A stretch of 64,000 nucleotides of DNA from Symbiodinium natans (lineage: Eukaryota > Sar > Dinophyceae > Suessiales > Symbiodiniaceae): assembly GCA_905221605.1 (NCBI GenBank), contig CAJNDS010001691.1, positions 689,417 to 753,416 of the forward strand. The letters are read 5' to 3'. The notes under the pieces were generated by a model. The model did not search any database and had not been told where the DNA came from. It saw only the letters and a list, made by a program, of their open reading frames with translations. Shown here one piece after another: positions 1 to 10,252 of the stretch. The stretch's first letter is position 1; every line of letters starts with the position of its first letter. Position numbers and translations under genes: made by a program.

Positions 1-1152
1 CCGTGGAAGGTGGTTTCCCAAACAAGGCGGTTGATTTCTATACTGGGCGGTTGTTTTCTATTCCAGGCCTCCCTGTCTAATGGGGCGGTTGACGCACAGG
101 GTGGTGATGTCAAAGCCTGGGCCTCCCGCATGCGCCCAGGTGTTGGTCCCTCCAGCCGCTACTCCCCCGACTGGGTCCTGGACCCCGATGGCTCGCGTCG
201 GCGTCCGTCCACTCGTTCTGATGTTCTGACTGGTGCAGCCCTGGGACCATGATGCCATCAGGACCTTCTCCTCCGGTGCCCAGCCTAGGCGCGGGACCAT
301 CAACTTCCAGGCTCTTGCAGAAGCTTTGCCTGGCTCGTCGTTGGAGCTGCTGGGCCACACACTCCTCTCACCTGGACCTTGGCGCCTCGTGCCTTTTGGT
401 CGTGAAGCGGTGTCGTTCTTCTCAGAGTCCTGGCTCCGTGTCGGGTGTTGGCTTCTCTCGTTTCGCAATCGTTATTGGTGGGCTTCCCGGCCTCTCCCGC
501 GCACAGGCCCTCCCCTCTTGGTGGTTTCTTGCAGCAACATCCCTGGGTCACTTCTGCGTCCAGACCACTTCCAGTGGCCTCCCCCCCGCGCTTACCTGTG
601 CCTCCGGCACTGGGAGCCGCCGTCCTACGACTTGGTTGGCCCCACTACGACTGCTGAGCGAGCGCTGCTGATGGCCAAATTCCGCCACACCCGTCCGGGT
701 CCTAGTTCCTGGAAGTTGTGCTACCTGGACGCTTTCCCAGACTGGGTGCAGGAACTCTTTTGGCGTGGGATAGATGCGCAGCGCCTGATGGGCGTAGTTG
801 CTCCTTCCCTCCAACAGGCTGTGCAGGTCCATCTACCCAAACCTGCGGGAGGTTGGCGTCCTTTGTCCATGCTGGAGGAGCCCTTCAAGGCTATTGAGGG
901 TCCAGTGGTTGCCCGCCTCGCCTCCTCCCGGCCGTGTGGGCTTGCGGATTATCCGTTCAGCAACCTCAACCTGGCCTACGTTCGTGGCGTGTCTGCGGCT
1001 GCGGAGGTCCTCTACACTGATACCCTGGTGTGCGAGGATTCATTCCGGCACAAGATGCCTCTCCTTCGTGTCCCAGCTGACTTTGAGAAATTCTTCAATA
1101 CTCTGCAGCTGCCTCTTATTGACGCCTTGCAACAGGGTCGTGGCTTCCCTGA
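1..1152 (+). pseudogene. LINE-like retrotransposon, 5' part of reverse transcriptase ORF (interrupted)
   Basis: This is the N-terminal half of a non-LTR retrotransposon polyprotein. The clearest open frame runs from about 226 to the insertion at 1152. It contains the early reverse-transcriptase blocks: KPAGGWRPLSMLEEPFKAIEG (about 837-899) matches the block 1/2 pattern, and VPADFEKFFNTLQ (about 1069-1107) matches block 3 with its catalytic Asp. The frame then runs straight into the terminal inverted repeat of the large element, whose first bases supply the false C-terminus after 1152. Bases 1-225 carry coding-like sequence in another frame, so at least one frameshift lies near 225. The catalytic half resumes at 24001 in the same reading frame. 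The element's 5' end lies outside the window. Family assignment rests on RT motif order and the downstream RNase H and zinc knuckle; the exact LINE clade is not determined. Confidence 0.85.
1149..1152. repeat. Target-site duplication CTGA, left copy
   Basis: CTGA directly abuts the first base of the left terminal inverted repeat (CTTGCTGGTGTTGAGTGG). The same four bases follow the last base of the right repeat at 24001-24004. Keeping only one copy restores the reverse transcriptase frame (…GFP-D-AVRRL…), which fixes the element's boundaries to the base. Confidence 0.9.
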
Positions 1153-1940
1153 CTTGCTGGTGTTGAGTGGTTGCTCCGGTTGCTCGGGTGGTTTTTTGGG
1201 GGATAGGTTGCTTGATTTAGACGTTTTTGATATTGATTTAGACGTTTCGATTTTGAAAAAATCATACATATCAGGCGGGGAGTTTTGGGTGGACAGGTTG
1301 TTGATTTAGATTTTGCATTATTTGTTAATCCATGTTTTTGTTTTAACAAATCGTTGTCCATTTTTTTGTTTAAAAAATTGTTTTCTTCGTTAAATGAATA
1401 TTACATAAACACAACAACAAAACCAGGGTTTAACAACATTAACTAAGCCTGGTACCGAGGTTGCGAGAAATGTCATGGTAATAGATCTGCAGTGCCTACC
1501 GATGACATGCATGTCATGTGCTCCAGCAGTGTCCGCAGGCATTTTTGTTCCAACTGTGCTGAGGGGCCAAGGGGGGGGGGGGGCAGGGCGGCCACAAAAT
1601 ACGGCCTTTTGTTCTGCTTTGAGTGCAGTTGTCATTGTTGGAACATACATGCTGCAGTGATTTCTGTCCATGAACATGCACACACCCAGCTTGTTTAACC
1701 GGCAGGTGCCCTAACCCTAAACCCTTAACACTGAAACCCTAAACCCTAAACCCTAACCTTAAACCTAAAGCCCTAAACCCTGAACCCTAACCTTAAACCT
1801 AAAACCCTAAACCCTAAACCCCCACTAGCAGGTACCACTAAGGACCGCGTGCCGCGCGAGCCCGGCAGCCTCGGCTGCCGGGCTCGAAAACATACACTCG
1901 CCGTCGCAGGGGCCCGAGTTTTGCTGTGGGGCCTGAACCC
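1153..1940 (+). repeat. Left terminal inverted repeat, outer arm
   Basis: This is the reverse complement of 23235-24000 with a few indels, mainly in the G/C homopolymer near 1571 and in the telomere-like stretches. It contains CCCTAAA-type repeats (about 1711-1830) and a perfect 13-bp-stem hairpin at 1858-1885. The arm ends shortly before the small ORF at 2065 and could supply its promoter. Confidence 0.95.
1858..1885. repeat. Perfect hairpin GAGCCCGGCAGCC-TC-GGCTGCCGGGCTC
   Basis: A 13-bp perfect stem with a 2-base centre. It is the best-preserved member of a dispersed hairpin family in this element (consensus GAGCCC-N-GCAGC…GCTGC-N-GGGCTC). The partner in the right arm is at 23290-23317. 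Confidence 0.9.
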
Positions 1941-2064
1941 TAAACCCTATTATAAAACCTAGAACTTATATACATGCCCTCAACCCTAGACCCGAAACCA
2001 CAGTCATGTCTGTAACTGTATTCTGCAGTGTTTTGGTCAAAGCTAACAGTTATAGTCTCCAACC

Positions 2065-2445
2065 ATGAAGAGAGGCTTCTTGTTGGCGGGGAGCAGCGGC
2101 AAAGGGCTGGATGGATCCGAAGCAAAGGCCAGCAAAAGCGATGGATCGGGCAAAGGCGGTGCTGCAGCAGGTGATGATGGATCGGGCAAAGGCGGCGCAG
2201 CAGCTAGCAGCAAAGGCGGCGATGGATCGGGCACAGCAGGTGCAGCAGCTACCAGCAAAGGAGATGGGGGCAAAGGTCGTGGACGAGATGGCGGTGCCTA
2301 TGGTTTCACCAGAGAGGAAGTCGATGGCTTTGTCCAACAATTGAAAATCATGGATGCGATTGGGCTCGATGTGTATGTGACTTCGAATGGAAGCGTGTTT
2401 TCTCGTGAGGAGCTTCGGGCCATCATAATTCGCTTTGACGGGTGA
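2065..2445 (+). CDS. Small Gly/Ser/Lys-repeat protein of unknown function
   Basis: 126 aa from an ATG at 2065 to TGA. I do not recognise a family. Residues 10-75 are a low-complexity tract of repeated GSGKGGAA/SKGGDGSG units. Residues 80-126 are a compact non-repetitive tail (YGFTREEVDGF…FSREELRAIIIRFDG) that looks folded and may be the functional part. The gene lies just inside the left outer arm and is transcribed inward. The equivalent place in the right arm holds a different inward-facing gene (22898-22530), so each arm seems to hold its own small gene. The repeat phase and the clean start and stop favour a real gene. Confidence 0.55.
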   Translation: MKRGFLLAGSSGKGLDGSEAKASKSDGSGKGGAAAGDDGSGKGGAAASSKGGDGSGTAGAAATSKGDGGKGRGRDGGAYGFTREEVDGFVQQLKIMDAIGLDVYVTSNGSVFSREELRAIIIRFDG

Positions 2446-2612
2446 TCCTTGTGCGTTGCTCAAATGGAAAAATGCAGTCTCACAAGCCAGGGTTCATGCA
2501 CCTGACCGTTGCAAGTTTTGTCTTCGGCCTCGAGCTCCTATATGTTGTATGGGTATATCGCATCGGCGCCAGCGTCCTGCGAGCCCAGCAGCCTAGGCTG
2601 CAGGGCCACAGG

Positions 2613-2616
<4 letters not shown>

Positions 2617-2667
<51 letters not shown>

Positions 2668-2757
2668 TCTCTCTCTTTGTCTCTCTTTCTTTCTCTCTTT
2701 CTCTCTTTCCCTCTCTATATATGTGTGCAATCTATATATATATATATATATATCTAG
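2617..2757. repeat. (CT)n microsatellite followed by (TA)n
   Basis: About 100 bases of CT/CTTT repeat, then about 20 bases of alternating TA. This is present only in the left arm and is part of what makes the two arms differ. Open frames across it are artefacts. Confidence 0.95.
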
Positions 2758-2787
2758 CATGGGCCCTAGCATCTTGCGAGCCCAGCA

Positions 2788-3125
2788 GCTAGCAGACTTC
2801 CGTACTTAAGCTAGAAGCTTCTGCGAGCCCAGCAGCTTCGGCTGCAGGGTTCCAGAGCATTTTTTTTAGTGTCAGTAAGCTATATTATGGCTTACTAACA
2901 CTAAAAAAGAACTACTGCGAGCCTAGCAGTTTCGGCTGCAGGCTCTACTAGAACTTAAGCCCAGCAGCTTCGGCTGCAGGGCTCTAGTACTTAAGCTATA
3001 AGTAGTATAAGTAGTCTAAGTAGTAATTTAGGTGGTAGCTACCAGACTTTGGAAGTGGCACTTCCGAAACCCGGCTGGTTACAGAATCGCGTTTCGGAAC
3101 GGGTTTCGGAAGTGCTTTCGGAAGT
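2788..3125 (+). repeat. Left inner inverted arm with hairpins
   Basis: Inverted match to 22063-22395, running from AGCAGACTTCCGTACTTAAG to the TTTCGGAAGTG region. Inside are three copies of the GAGCCC…GGGCTC-type hairpin and a second hairpin (TTTTAGTGTCAGTAAGC … GCTTACTAACACTAAAA) that repeats near 22275-22320. Confidence 0.9.
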
Positions 3126-3307
3126 GGTCAGTCTTCAGACAAATTGGTACTTCAGGTTTCAGGGTTCTGTGCAGCATTGTGCAACAATCATGTTGAAGTG
3201 TTTTCGGCTCAGCCAAGTAAATTGATTGCTGATCAATGACAATGAAAACAATGACGTGGACAGGATTGAGCAAGTAGCTAGGATGCTCAGGAAGTGGATC
3301 ATCCGGC

Positions 3308-3607
3308 ATGGCCTCGGACTGCAACTGCGTGCCACCTTCTCCGCTGGCTTATCTACTTGCTGGCTTCGGCGCCGCTTCAAGCCCTGCGGCATGCAGAGAC
3401 TGCGAAGTTTGAAGAGACGACAGCAAGGAGATCGTCGAGCAGTTGGAGCAGGAACGCCTGGCCAGCGGCGCAGAAATAGATCAAAGTCGACTTCGTCTTC
3501 GAGCGAGTCGTCACTGCTTAGTGTTCATCGTCGGCTGCAGAGAGCCAGGGTTTGGCAGCCGCCCAATCGCGGTGGATGTGCAGGCAAGGGTGAATGAAGT
3601 GCAGTAA
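3308..3607 (+). pseudogene. Possible small gene with an in-frame TGA
   Basis: From the ATG at 3308 one frame encodes a Cys-rich 34-residue start (MASDCNCVPPSPLAYLLAG…), a single TGA near 3410, then 64 more residues in the same frame (DDSKEIVEQLEQERLASGAE… to TAA at 3605). An overlapping frame from 3226 (123 aa) is also open, so the choice is not certain. No family is recognised. It may be a decayed gene or an exon pair. Confidence 0.25.
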
Positions 3608-3659
3608 CAGTAATTGTAGCAAAGCAGCTGGACTGGACCAGTCTTGAGTTATCAGATCA

Positions 3660-3910
3660 GCCACCACAGCTTCCCTTACACCGAGTGCTACTGCGTAGTA
3701 GTACTCTGTGTAAGGGAGGCTGTGGTGGCTGATCTGATAGCTTGAGCTCGGGTTTTGGGCTTACAGCCCTGTGGTGGCTGATCTGATAGCTGAGCTCGGG
3801 TTTTGGGCTTACAGCCCTGAGTGCCTTCCTTACACAACAGCCTCCCATACACGGAGTACTACTAATACTCCGTGTATGGGAGGCTGTGTGTAAGGCACTG
3901 AGGGCTGTAA
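3660..3910. repeat. Cluster of strong hairpins and a tandem repeat
   Basis: Two inverted repeats lie here: one around 3668-3722 (stem CTTACAC…GTGTAAG) and one at 3837-3887 with a stem of about 21 bp (CAGCCTCCCATACACGGAGTA and its complement around CTACTA). Between them a unit of about 55 bp (GGCTGATCTGATAGCT…TTACAGCCCTG) occurs twice. It lies in the untranslated stretch ahead of the transposase gene; no gene is seen from 3608 to 4335. Confidence 0.85.
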
Positions 3911-4335
3911 GCCCTAAGTTTTAATCCCAAGTTGCTTGTTGTTGACGCCTGGTGTGAAGTAGACTGATGCCTGCTGTGAAGTAGACACAAATCAGAAACA
4001 TGGTGGGCCATGGGCAAAAGGAGAAAACGATTTCGTGCTGTCTGCCTTTGGACCTTGCATACACACAACGGTTGCATCGAGCATTGCTGCTTTCCAGCAG
4101 TTTCGACTGCAGGTTGGCTCATCGTTTATTTAAAGGGAGCATGGCACGGTGCAAGAATTTAGGCTTGTCTCAGCCACGCACAATTACAAGGACCCCGAGA
4201 AGTGTGCACTGCATGTGACTCGACTGTGACCAGGGTTTATTATAAATGCAGCGTAGCCTTAGCTGGGATGCCTGTCAACCCAACCTGTGACACCGCAGCA
4301 AGTACAGCAACAAGATTCAATAACTCACAGTCGCA

Positions 4336-6603
4336 ATGGAGCAGAGAACTCCGAAGAAGCGACAGCAGGCCGCGCCGCCGCTGACTACTCCACCAAAGGT
4401 CGCTGCAAACTTTAAGGCCAAGCCTGCCGAGACTCTCAAAGAATGGTACCAGAAGAACAAGGCGAACTTGAAAAGCCTCACAGCGATCAAGAACTGTTTC
4501 GACAAGGCAGAGCTTGCTGCGCTTACGCCACAGCAGAGGCACCTTAGCGATCAAAGTTGGCTGATGTGCGTCATTGATGAAAAGACACAATTGGTGGGGC
4601 TGCAGTGCGCAGCGTGCTCCAAGGCAGGTGCTACTAGTCCTTGGGGCAGTGGGGAAGCCTGCCAGTCCAACTGGCGCACCTGGTTCTTGCACCGCCACCA
4701 TCAAGCGCCCAGTCACAAGAAAGCTGTTCTGAAGCTCTTGGAGGTGGATGATCACTGCCTGGTCGCCCCACCCTTGGAAGAGTTCGAGGCTATGCTGCAG
4801 GGCGTGGCCGATGGTGTCTCGCAAAGGAAGATGCGAGGCAACGATTCTTACAGCGACAAAACGGCGCTGATGATATGGAGTTTGGCAGAGGCTATTCAAG
4901 AAGACACCCGCCAGCGCCTCCGTTGTTCTCAGGTGATTTCCTTGGCACGAGATGCCAGGCAGCAGCGACTGCTGCTGCGCTTCGCCTCCACTGACTCCAA
5001 GCTCGACATCTCTTCTGGCTTTCTTGGCATGACCAAACATCAGGGAGACAAGGCGGGCGACCTGGTCCAGTCGACCAGGCTGGCCCTGAGACGCGTGGCG
5101 ACCGAGAACGGCAAGCCGCCGAGATGGTATGGAGGGCCGCGCCCGAAACTGGACACGGCGCTTCTGAAACACATCTCAGACACAGTAGAGATCATGACTA
5201 CTGATGCAGCTAGCAACGAGCTGCTGGCAGGCGATGTTTCCCGGGGCAGGAGAGACCTTGAAGTTGAAATTGGCGGAGGCTCCGGCACAGCTTTGTTCAA
5301 GAACCTGAAATTGGTGCAGCGAGACCATGCCCATGCATTCCGACGGCTCTTGTCAAGGCCTTATCATGCCGACCCTGAACTGGAAGCATACCTCAACAAT
5401 TTGGTCATGAAGAAGGCTTCCATTGTCCAGCGCATCTTCAACAGTCACTTGTTCCAGGCTTGGTTTGCCGAGGAGACCTCGAAGCAGGAAGCAGACTCGG
5501 GCTTGGGGCCGGGCATTCGCAGCCTTAGGGCTGCCAAGCACCGGTTCGAAACATTCTCCACGCCTACCGGCAGAGCCATGTTGTGGTTGCCGGCTCTGAT
5601 GAACACTGCGCAGCGCATTGTCACAGACAGGGCCGGAACCGACGTGTCGCAGCAGGTGGGCACCTGGCTCAGGCAGCTGTCAACCGAAGAAGTTTTGCAG
5701 GTTGCCATGGTGGCTGACGCGTCTGACGAGGGCCTGATGCTGATTAGAGCCGTCGACAGTGATGTGGTGGACTGGCCCAGCATCGCCAGCACTGTGGACA
5801 ACTTCGTCATCCGCATCAAAACGCTATTTGGCGAAGACGCAGGCGTGATGCGTTCTGGCTATACTGCGCATGTCATCAACCTCCTGAAGGACGGTCGCTT
5901 GCATGTGTTCTGCCAAGGAACCACGCTGCAGCCACCCTCTGACAGTGTTGCGAGACGCTGCTTGGACAGGATGAAAGGATGGATGCGATTGGCGCTGCAA
6001 GTTTTGCGCACCGAATTTCCGAACTACAGCATTTTCCAATCGTTTTCCATATTTGATCTTGCCGATGCAAGGCCCGTCAGGGGCCAGGTTCTGCAGCTTG
6101 ATCGCCCAGCAGCGACAAGTTTGAAAAGACTGGCCAAGTTCTTTGATGTAGATGAGGATGGGCTACGGGCGCAGTTCTTGCGTGCACGACCCTTCGCAGC
6201 GAAGATGAAATCCCAAAATAGCTGTGACAATATCGAGGCTTGGCAGAAGGCGGCGCAACACAAGCTGTTCCAAGACGCATCGGACCTGAAAGAGGTCCTT
6301 CTCCGAGTTCTTGCCTGGCACGGATCGACCTCCGGGGTCGAGCAGACGTTCAGCAAGGCCTGTTACAATCGCATCGGTTCAGGCCAGGCCACGGAAGAGA
6401 TGGAGAATCGCATCCTGTCTTTGGTGTCGGTCCGCAGCAAGAAGCCTGCCGAGAAGCAGAAGTTTTGCGAGCGTGCTCGTGAGATCTATGCCCGATCTGC
6501 GCCAGGCCAGACGCTTCAGCGTCCAAAGCTGCAAAAAATAATAATATTAAGTAAATTACACGTAAAATTTGAAACATTAAACATCTTAAACCCTAAATCT
6601 TAA
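4336..6603 (+). CDS. hAT/ZNF862-like DDE transposase
   Basis: 755 aa, ATG at 4336. Expected to act in the nucleus, cutting and joining element ends. Near residues 85-130 is a zinc-finger-like segment (CAAC … W … H … H) of the TTF/BED kind found at the start of ZNF862- and hAT-type proteins. Around residue 289 is TTDAASNELLAG, the likely second catalytic Asp block, followed by a DHAHAF motif that resembles the hAT CxxH region. At about residues 655-690 is GSTSGVEQTFSKACYNRIGSG, which resembles the C-terminal hAT dimerisation segment with its Glu. The last 20 or so residues (IIILSKLHVKF…) are AT-rich and probably read into an intron. The next exon (6694) may continue the protein. The CTGA duplication is not the 8 bp typical of hAT, so superfamily placement is tentative. 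Confidence 0.65.
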   Translation: MEQRTPKKRQQAAPPLTTPPKVAANFKAKPAETLKEWYQKNKANLKSLTAIKNCFDKAELAALTPQQRHLSDQSWLMCVIDEKTQLVGLQCAACSKAGATSPWGSGEACQSNWRTWFLHRHHQAPSHKKAVLKLLEVDDHCLVAPPLEEFEAMLQGVADGVSQRKMRGNDSYSDKTALMIWSLAEAIQEDTRQRLRCSQVISLARDARQQRLLLRFASTDSKLDISSGFLGMTKHQGDKAGDLVQSTRLALRRVATENGKPPRWYGGPRPKLDTALLKHISDTVEIMTTDAASNELLAGDVSRGRRDLEVEIGGGSGTALFKNLKLVQRDHAHAFRRLLSRPYHADPELEAYLNNLVMKKASIVQRIFNSHLFQAWFAEETSKQEADSGLGPGIRSLRAAKHRFETFSTPTGRAMLWLPALMNTAQRIVTDRAGTDVSQQVGTWLRQLSTEEVLQVAMVADASDEGLMLIRAVDSDVVDWPSIASTVDNFVIRIKTLFGEDAGVMRSGYTAHVINLLKDGRLHVFCQGTTLQPPSDSVARRCLDRMKGWMRLALQVLRTEFPNYSIFQSFSIFDLADARPVRGQVLQLDRPAATSLKRLAKFFDVDEDGLRAQFLRARPFAAKMKSQNSCDNIEAWQKAAQHKLFQDASDLKEVLLRVLAWHGSTSGVEQTFSKACYNRIGSGQATEEMENRILSLVSVRSKKPAEKQKFCERAREIYARSAPGQTLQRPKLQKIIILSKLHVKFETLNILNPKS

Positions 6604-6693
6604 ACAAAACCCTTTAATTCCCTTTCATCATCAGCCCTGAATCTGAAGCATATGTAAATTTTAATGCATGATCCTGCAAGCCCTGCATGTTGA

Positions 6694-7602
6694 GGACTGA
6701 CAAGGGAGAAGAAGCAGAAGTCCAAGCGCTTCGACAAGGGGGTGGAGCGTCCAGTGAAGAAGACTGGGAAGGCTTCCCAGTCTAAGTGGATCCAGAAGCG
6801 GCGGGCAGCAGTCCAGAAGCTCGCAGATGGGTCGGGTGCATCTTCCAGCAGACGAGTGGCAAAGCCTTCCAGGTGGTGCGACGGGCAAGAAGAAGAGGAC
6901 GAGAAACAAAAGCAGAACCAGCTCAAGAGGAAGCTAGACGCGTACCAGGATGGCCTGCTTCTGCATGAGGAGATTGACGACGACCTCAGGTCAGGGCTGC
7001 AAGAGAAGCAGGTGCGGAACCGCCAGAATGATCGCAAGATCTTGAAGGACCGTGAGAAGCTCCAGAAGATAATTTCGCGGATGCATGCCAAGATTGATTG
7101 GGAGCAGTTGAGCGGCAAGCGCGTCTGGATGCCGGACGACATCCTCACTAGCATGCACCGGGCTTTGGTGACCTACAACCTGAGACCGACCAGCGACCGC
7201 TGTGCTGCCGACGTTTTTGTCGTTGGAGATCCGTTGTCCCCCGGCGAGAGAGTTCAATGGCTGAGTCTTTTGGCAGGACGTCCTGTCGTGGCAAAGGTGG
7301 TGCTAGAGTCAGGCAGCACCAAGAACGGCGTTGTAGTGTGGCCAGAGCCGGTCCTGAAGAACAAGCAAGTCCACCTCACGCCCAAGTTCCGAGCTAGGCA
7401 CCCAGAGTTGACTGACGTAGTTGAGTCTTGTGCGAGGCCGGGACAGTTTTCAGTTTCAAGACCTCTCAGAGCTAAAACTCACGTTATTTGCACTGGCCAG
7501 GAAAAGCATGATGCTCCTGCGCCAAAGAATAAGATGTGGCACAGCAAAGGAACATTTGCTGAGGATTTTGGCTGGGTGAAAGCATCCATGCTAGGGCGGT
7601 GA
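6694..7602 (+). CDS. Basic coiled-coil exon, probably the C-terminal part of the upstream transposase gene
   Basis: An open frame runs from 6694 to a TGA at 7600-7602. It has no ATG near its 5' end, which suggests an exon entered by splicing at an AG such as the one at 6692-6693. The preceding 150 bp or so is AT-rich with telomere-like repeats, as an intron would be. The protein is very basic at first (REKKQKSKRFDKG…KKTGK), then predicted coiled coil (EEEDEKQKQNQLKRKLDAY … RKILKDREKLQKIISRMHAK), then about 150 unrecognised residues. It could be a second product of the same cassette. No function is assigned. Confidence 0.5.
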   Translation, partial: GLTREKKQKSKRFDKGVERPVKKTGKASQSKWIQKRRAAVQKLADGSGASSSRRVAKPSRWCDGQEEEDEKQKQNQLKRKLDAYQDGLLLHEEIDDDLRSGLQEKQVRNRQNDRKILKDREKLQKIISRMHAKIDWEQLSGKRVWMPDDILTSMHRALVTYNLRPTSDRCAADVFVVGDPLSPGERVQWLSLLAGRPVVAKVVLESGSTKNGVVVWPEPVLKNKQVHLTPKFRARHPELTDVVESCARPGQFSVSRPLRAKTHVICTGQEKHDAPAPKNKMWHSKGTFAEDFGWVKASMLGR

Positions 7603-8359
7603 CGGAGGCATAAGCAATCTTTAGTTTTATTTTTAATAACCTACCGACAATAAATTATTTCCATTAAAGACCTGATTCTGATGCACCGTCAGAGGCAGAG
7701 GGTTTGCGATTTTCTGGCTCCGTCTGGGGACTGGATTGGGACCAGGAGTGCAGAAACGCCGTGCAGTGGAAGGGTTTTCATGGGTCATGGGTTCCCTGTT
7801 ACTTTTTTGGTTAAGCGACTCACCTACTTGTGCCTGCAGCCACTTCTGAAACATGTTATGTGGTAAAGTTTAAAAAAGTGAACGACAATGCGGTCATTAC
7901 GCAGCGCTTACTCAGTAGCGATGGAATTTTTCCAGACGGACCTGGTCAAAAACGAGCATGCACGTGGTGATGAAAGCGGCCAGTACTGTAACACTGTAAT
8001 ATCTAGGTCGCCCCTTGGCTGTGCCCCCGCCGTGCTAGTGATGGCAGTGCGGCTCGTTTCGAAGGCATCATCCGTGCCTCGCGTGACAACTGATTTATTT
8101 TGTCAATTTAAATAGAAACCGATAATTTTATTTAGAAATAAATAGCAATAACTCCCGTGAAATGTCAATCCCAGGCTAAGACGAAATCTGCAAGAAACCT
8201 GGAGTCCCACGACAGCAAAATGAGCAGCCCAGCTTCTAGGCCAGCCAATGCAGTAACAGTGTTATTTTGAAGTTCAGGGTTTAGGGTTTAGGGGTTTCAT
8301 TTCTTGGGGGGTTTAGGGTCTGGGGTTTAAATAGGGTTTAAGGTTTGGGGTTTAGATTA
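7603..8359. other. Stretch without a convincing gene
   Basis: AT-rich sequence with a few short open frames that lack any recognisable motif. Near 8278-8360 there is degenerate TTTAGGG-type repeat on the + strand. Probably 3' untranslated, intergenic and intronic sequence. Confidence 0.5.
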
Positions 8360-8756
8360 AGGGCAATCTCCTTCCGAGGCATCAGTGGCATCATGGTCCG
8401 TGGTGACAGAAAGGTCTGGTCGGAGCACTCGGCGGCCGCAAAAAACGCTGCGTACCAAGGCGAAGGTGCCGGAGCACGAGGTCGACGCCGAGGCCGCGGC
8501 GGAGAAGAAGCCGCCGGAGTCAGAGGAGTATCAGCAGCAGGAGGAGGACCAGAAGAAGAAAAAGCCACGGATCAAAAAGAGACAGGAGGACGTGGACGAC
8601 GTCAATGTGGTCAACTGCCCCTATTGCTGGCAGCCGGTTACAAAGCAGGGGCTTGAGCTGCACCAGGAGATGAGCGAGAAGTGCCAGAAGTATCAAAAGA
8701 AGGCACGCCGGGAGCAGAAGGAGCAGCGAAAGCTAGAGCTGCATAAGAGGCCATAA
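8360..8756 (+). CDS. Exon encoding a Lys/Glu-rich protein with one C2HC zinc finger
   Basis: A frame open from 8360 to TAA at 8754-8756 with no in-frame ATG near the start, so it is probably a downstream exon. The first half is charged (EAAAEKKPPESEE…KKKKPRIKKRQED). At about 8610-8685 comes CPYCWQPVTKQGLELHQ…KC, a C-x2-C…H-x5-C single zinc finger, and then a basic helical end (KKARREQKEQRKLELHKR). Likely nuclear and nucleic-acid binding. An overlapping frame with an ATG at 8393 is Gly/Arg-rich and looks like a shadow. Confidence 0.45.
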
Positions 8757-10252
8757 TTGCCGCGGCAACCCCAGGCGCTGGCTCTGGCTCTCAGACCCCT
8801 GCTGCGGTGATGGCGCTCGCGAAAAACGTCCTCCGAAGCTGCTTGAACATGCTGGAAGAGTCAGAGGGGACTGAGACGCCTGGCCCCAGCAGCGGAAGCC
8901 GCGACACCGGAAGCCGCCGCCGCCGCTAGCTAGCAGCGGACGCGGCGGCCGACGCTCGGGTGCCGTCATGAAGTTTTTATTTAATGATTAAAATTAAATA
9001 AAGCGGATGAATGTTTTCATTCCTTTGAATTTGAGGACTACTGAGGACCGCGAGGCTCGGGAACGACGTGCCCATTTTCTGATTGGCTGCGCAGCTCGGC
9101 AGAATTGAGTCAGAAGTGTCGCTTAGACTTTCTGCAAGCATGTATTATTTCAGTGCAAGTGAGTCGAGCATCATGTCATGGTTTCAGGCAAGAAATGAAA
9201 TGATTTCGGCGGCTTCAGCGACACGGCACGGTGATCCTGAGGGGGCAAATTCAAATTAACAGCCAGGGACCAGCTTGCGAGTGAGAAAAAAAACAAGGCC
9301 GAGTCCAGCTTAAGGCTGCAGGGCCCAGTCAGAGCTTAGCAATGTGATAGGAAACTAAGAGAGGCCCAGGAGCTTAGGCTGCAGGGCCGAGAGTGACAAG
9401 ATGTGCGGGCCCTGCAACTTAGGCTGCAGGGCCCGCACATGATATAACAAAGTAATAAATTATTTCAACTTAGACGCAGGGCCAGGCACAATGATGACAC
9501 TTCATAGACTTAGAGTGCGTAGGCCCGGTGCCTTAGGGTGCGGGGCCTAGCAAAATTATTTATAAAAGCAGGACTAAGATGATTTACAGCACGGCGGCCT
9601 TTAATGTAATTGCACGGCCTATCATCTTAGAAAAGCCTGAATTAATCACTGTCACTGGTCCCTTTGACTCAGACAATATTCGCCGTTAATGTGAATTGAC
9701 CCGTAACCTAGGCTGTAATGTTGCCGTAATCCCTGTGCCAGACCCTCCCTAAACCCTAAATCATGTCATGAGATGCCAAGTATTCGCGCTCAAGCTGGGG
9801 GGGACCTGCTTTTGCACTAGAAATCAATGTGGAAACCTCTGACAATTACCGACGCAAGTGCGAACGTTTCATTTACTCCGTGACCGACTGACTAAGTCTT
9901 AAGCGCATCATCGCCCGATCCAAACATTCAGTGTCAGCATATATGCGTTGGGTGCACCAGAAATCAGTGTGGAAACCTTCTGTACAATGACACCATGAAC
10001 TGCGTTACAAGCTTGAGAGCTACGAGTCAATTGTGAATGCACGTCAAGCCTGAGTGTTCCTAAAGCCTTAACAAGAAACTTAAATAAACCCTCAACCCCA
10101 AAACCCTATATAAATAAACCCAAAACCCTAAACCTTTAGACCCTAACCCTAAACCCTAAAACCCTAAAACCCAAAATCCTAAATACCCCAAAATCACTAA
10201 GTTTAAGACTAAGCTCCTGAAACCTCGACCCTCTCCAGTCAGATCCCCAGCC
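8757..10252. other. Intergenic stretch with decayed hairpin repeats
   Basis: No gene is seen. Between about 9296 and 9560 there are at least five decayed copies of the element's hairpin family (for example AGCTTAGGCTGCAGGGCC at 9371, and GGGCCCTGCAACTTAGGCTGCAGGGCCC near 9408). Degenerate CCCTAAA repeats occur at 10085-10195, just before the kinase start codon. Confidence 0.6.
9408..9438. repeat. Hairpin repeat copy
   Basis: GGGCCCTGCA … TGCAGGGCCC encloses a short AT-containing loop, giving a stem of about 10 bp. It belongs to the same family as 1858-1885 but with a lost outer GAG/CTC pair. Confidence 0.8.

Noticed and set aside
3185-3215. Relic of the dinoflagellate spliced leader
   Set aside because: TTTTCGGCTCAGCCAAG is only loosely similar to the leader's 3' end; there are too many mismatches to call.
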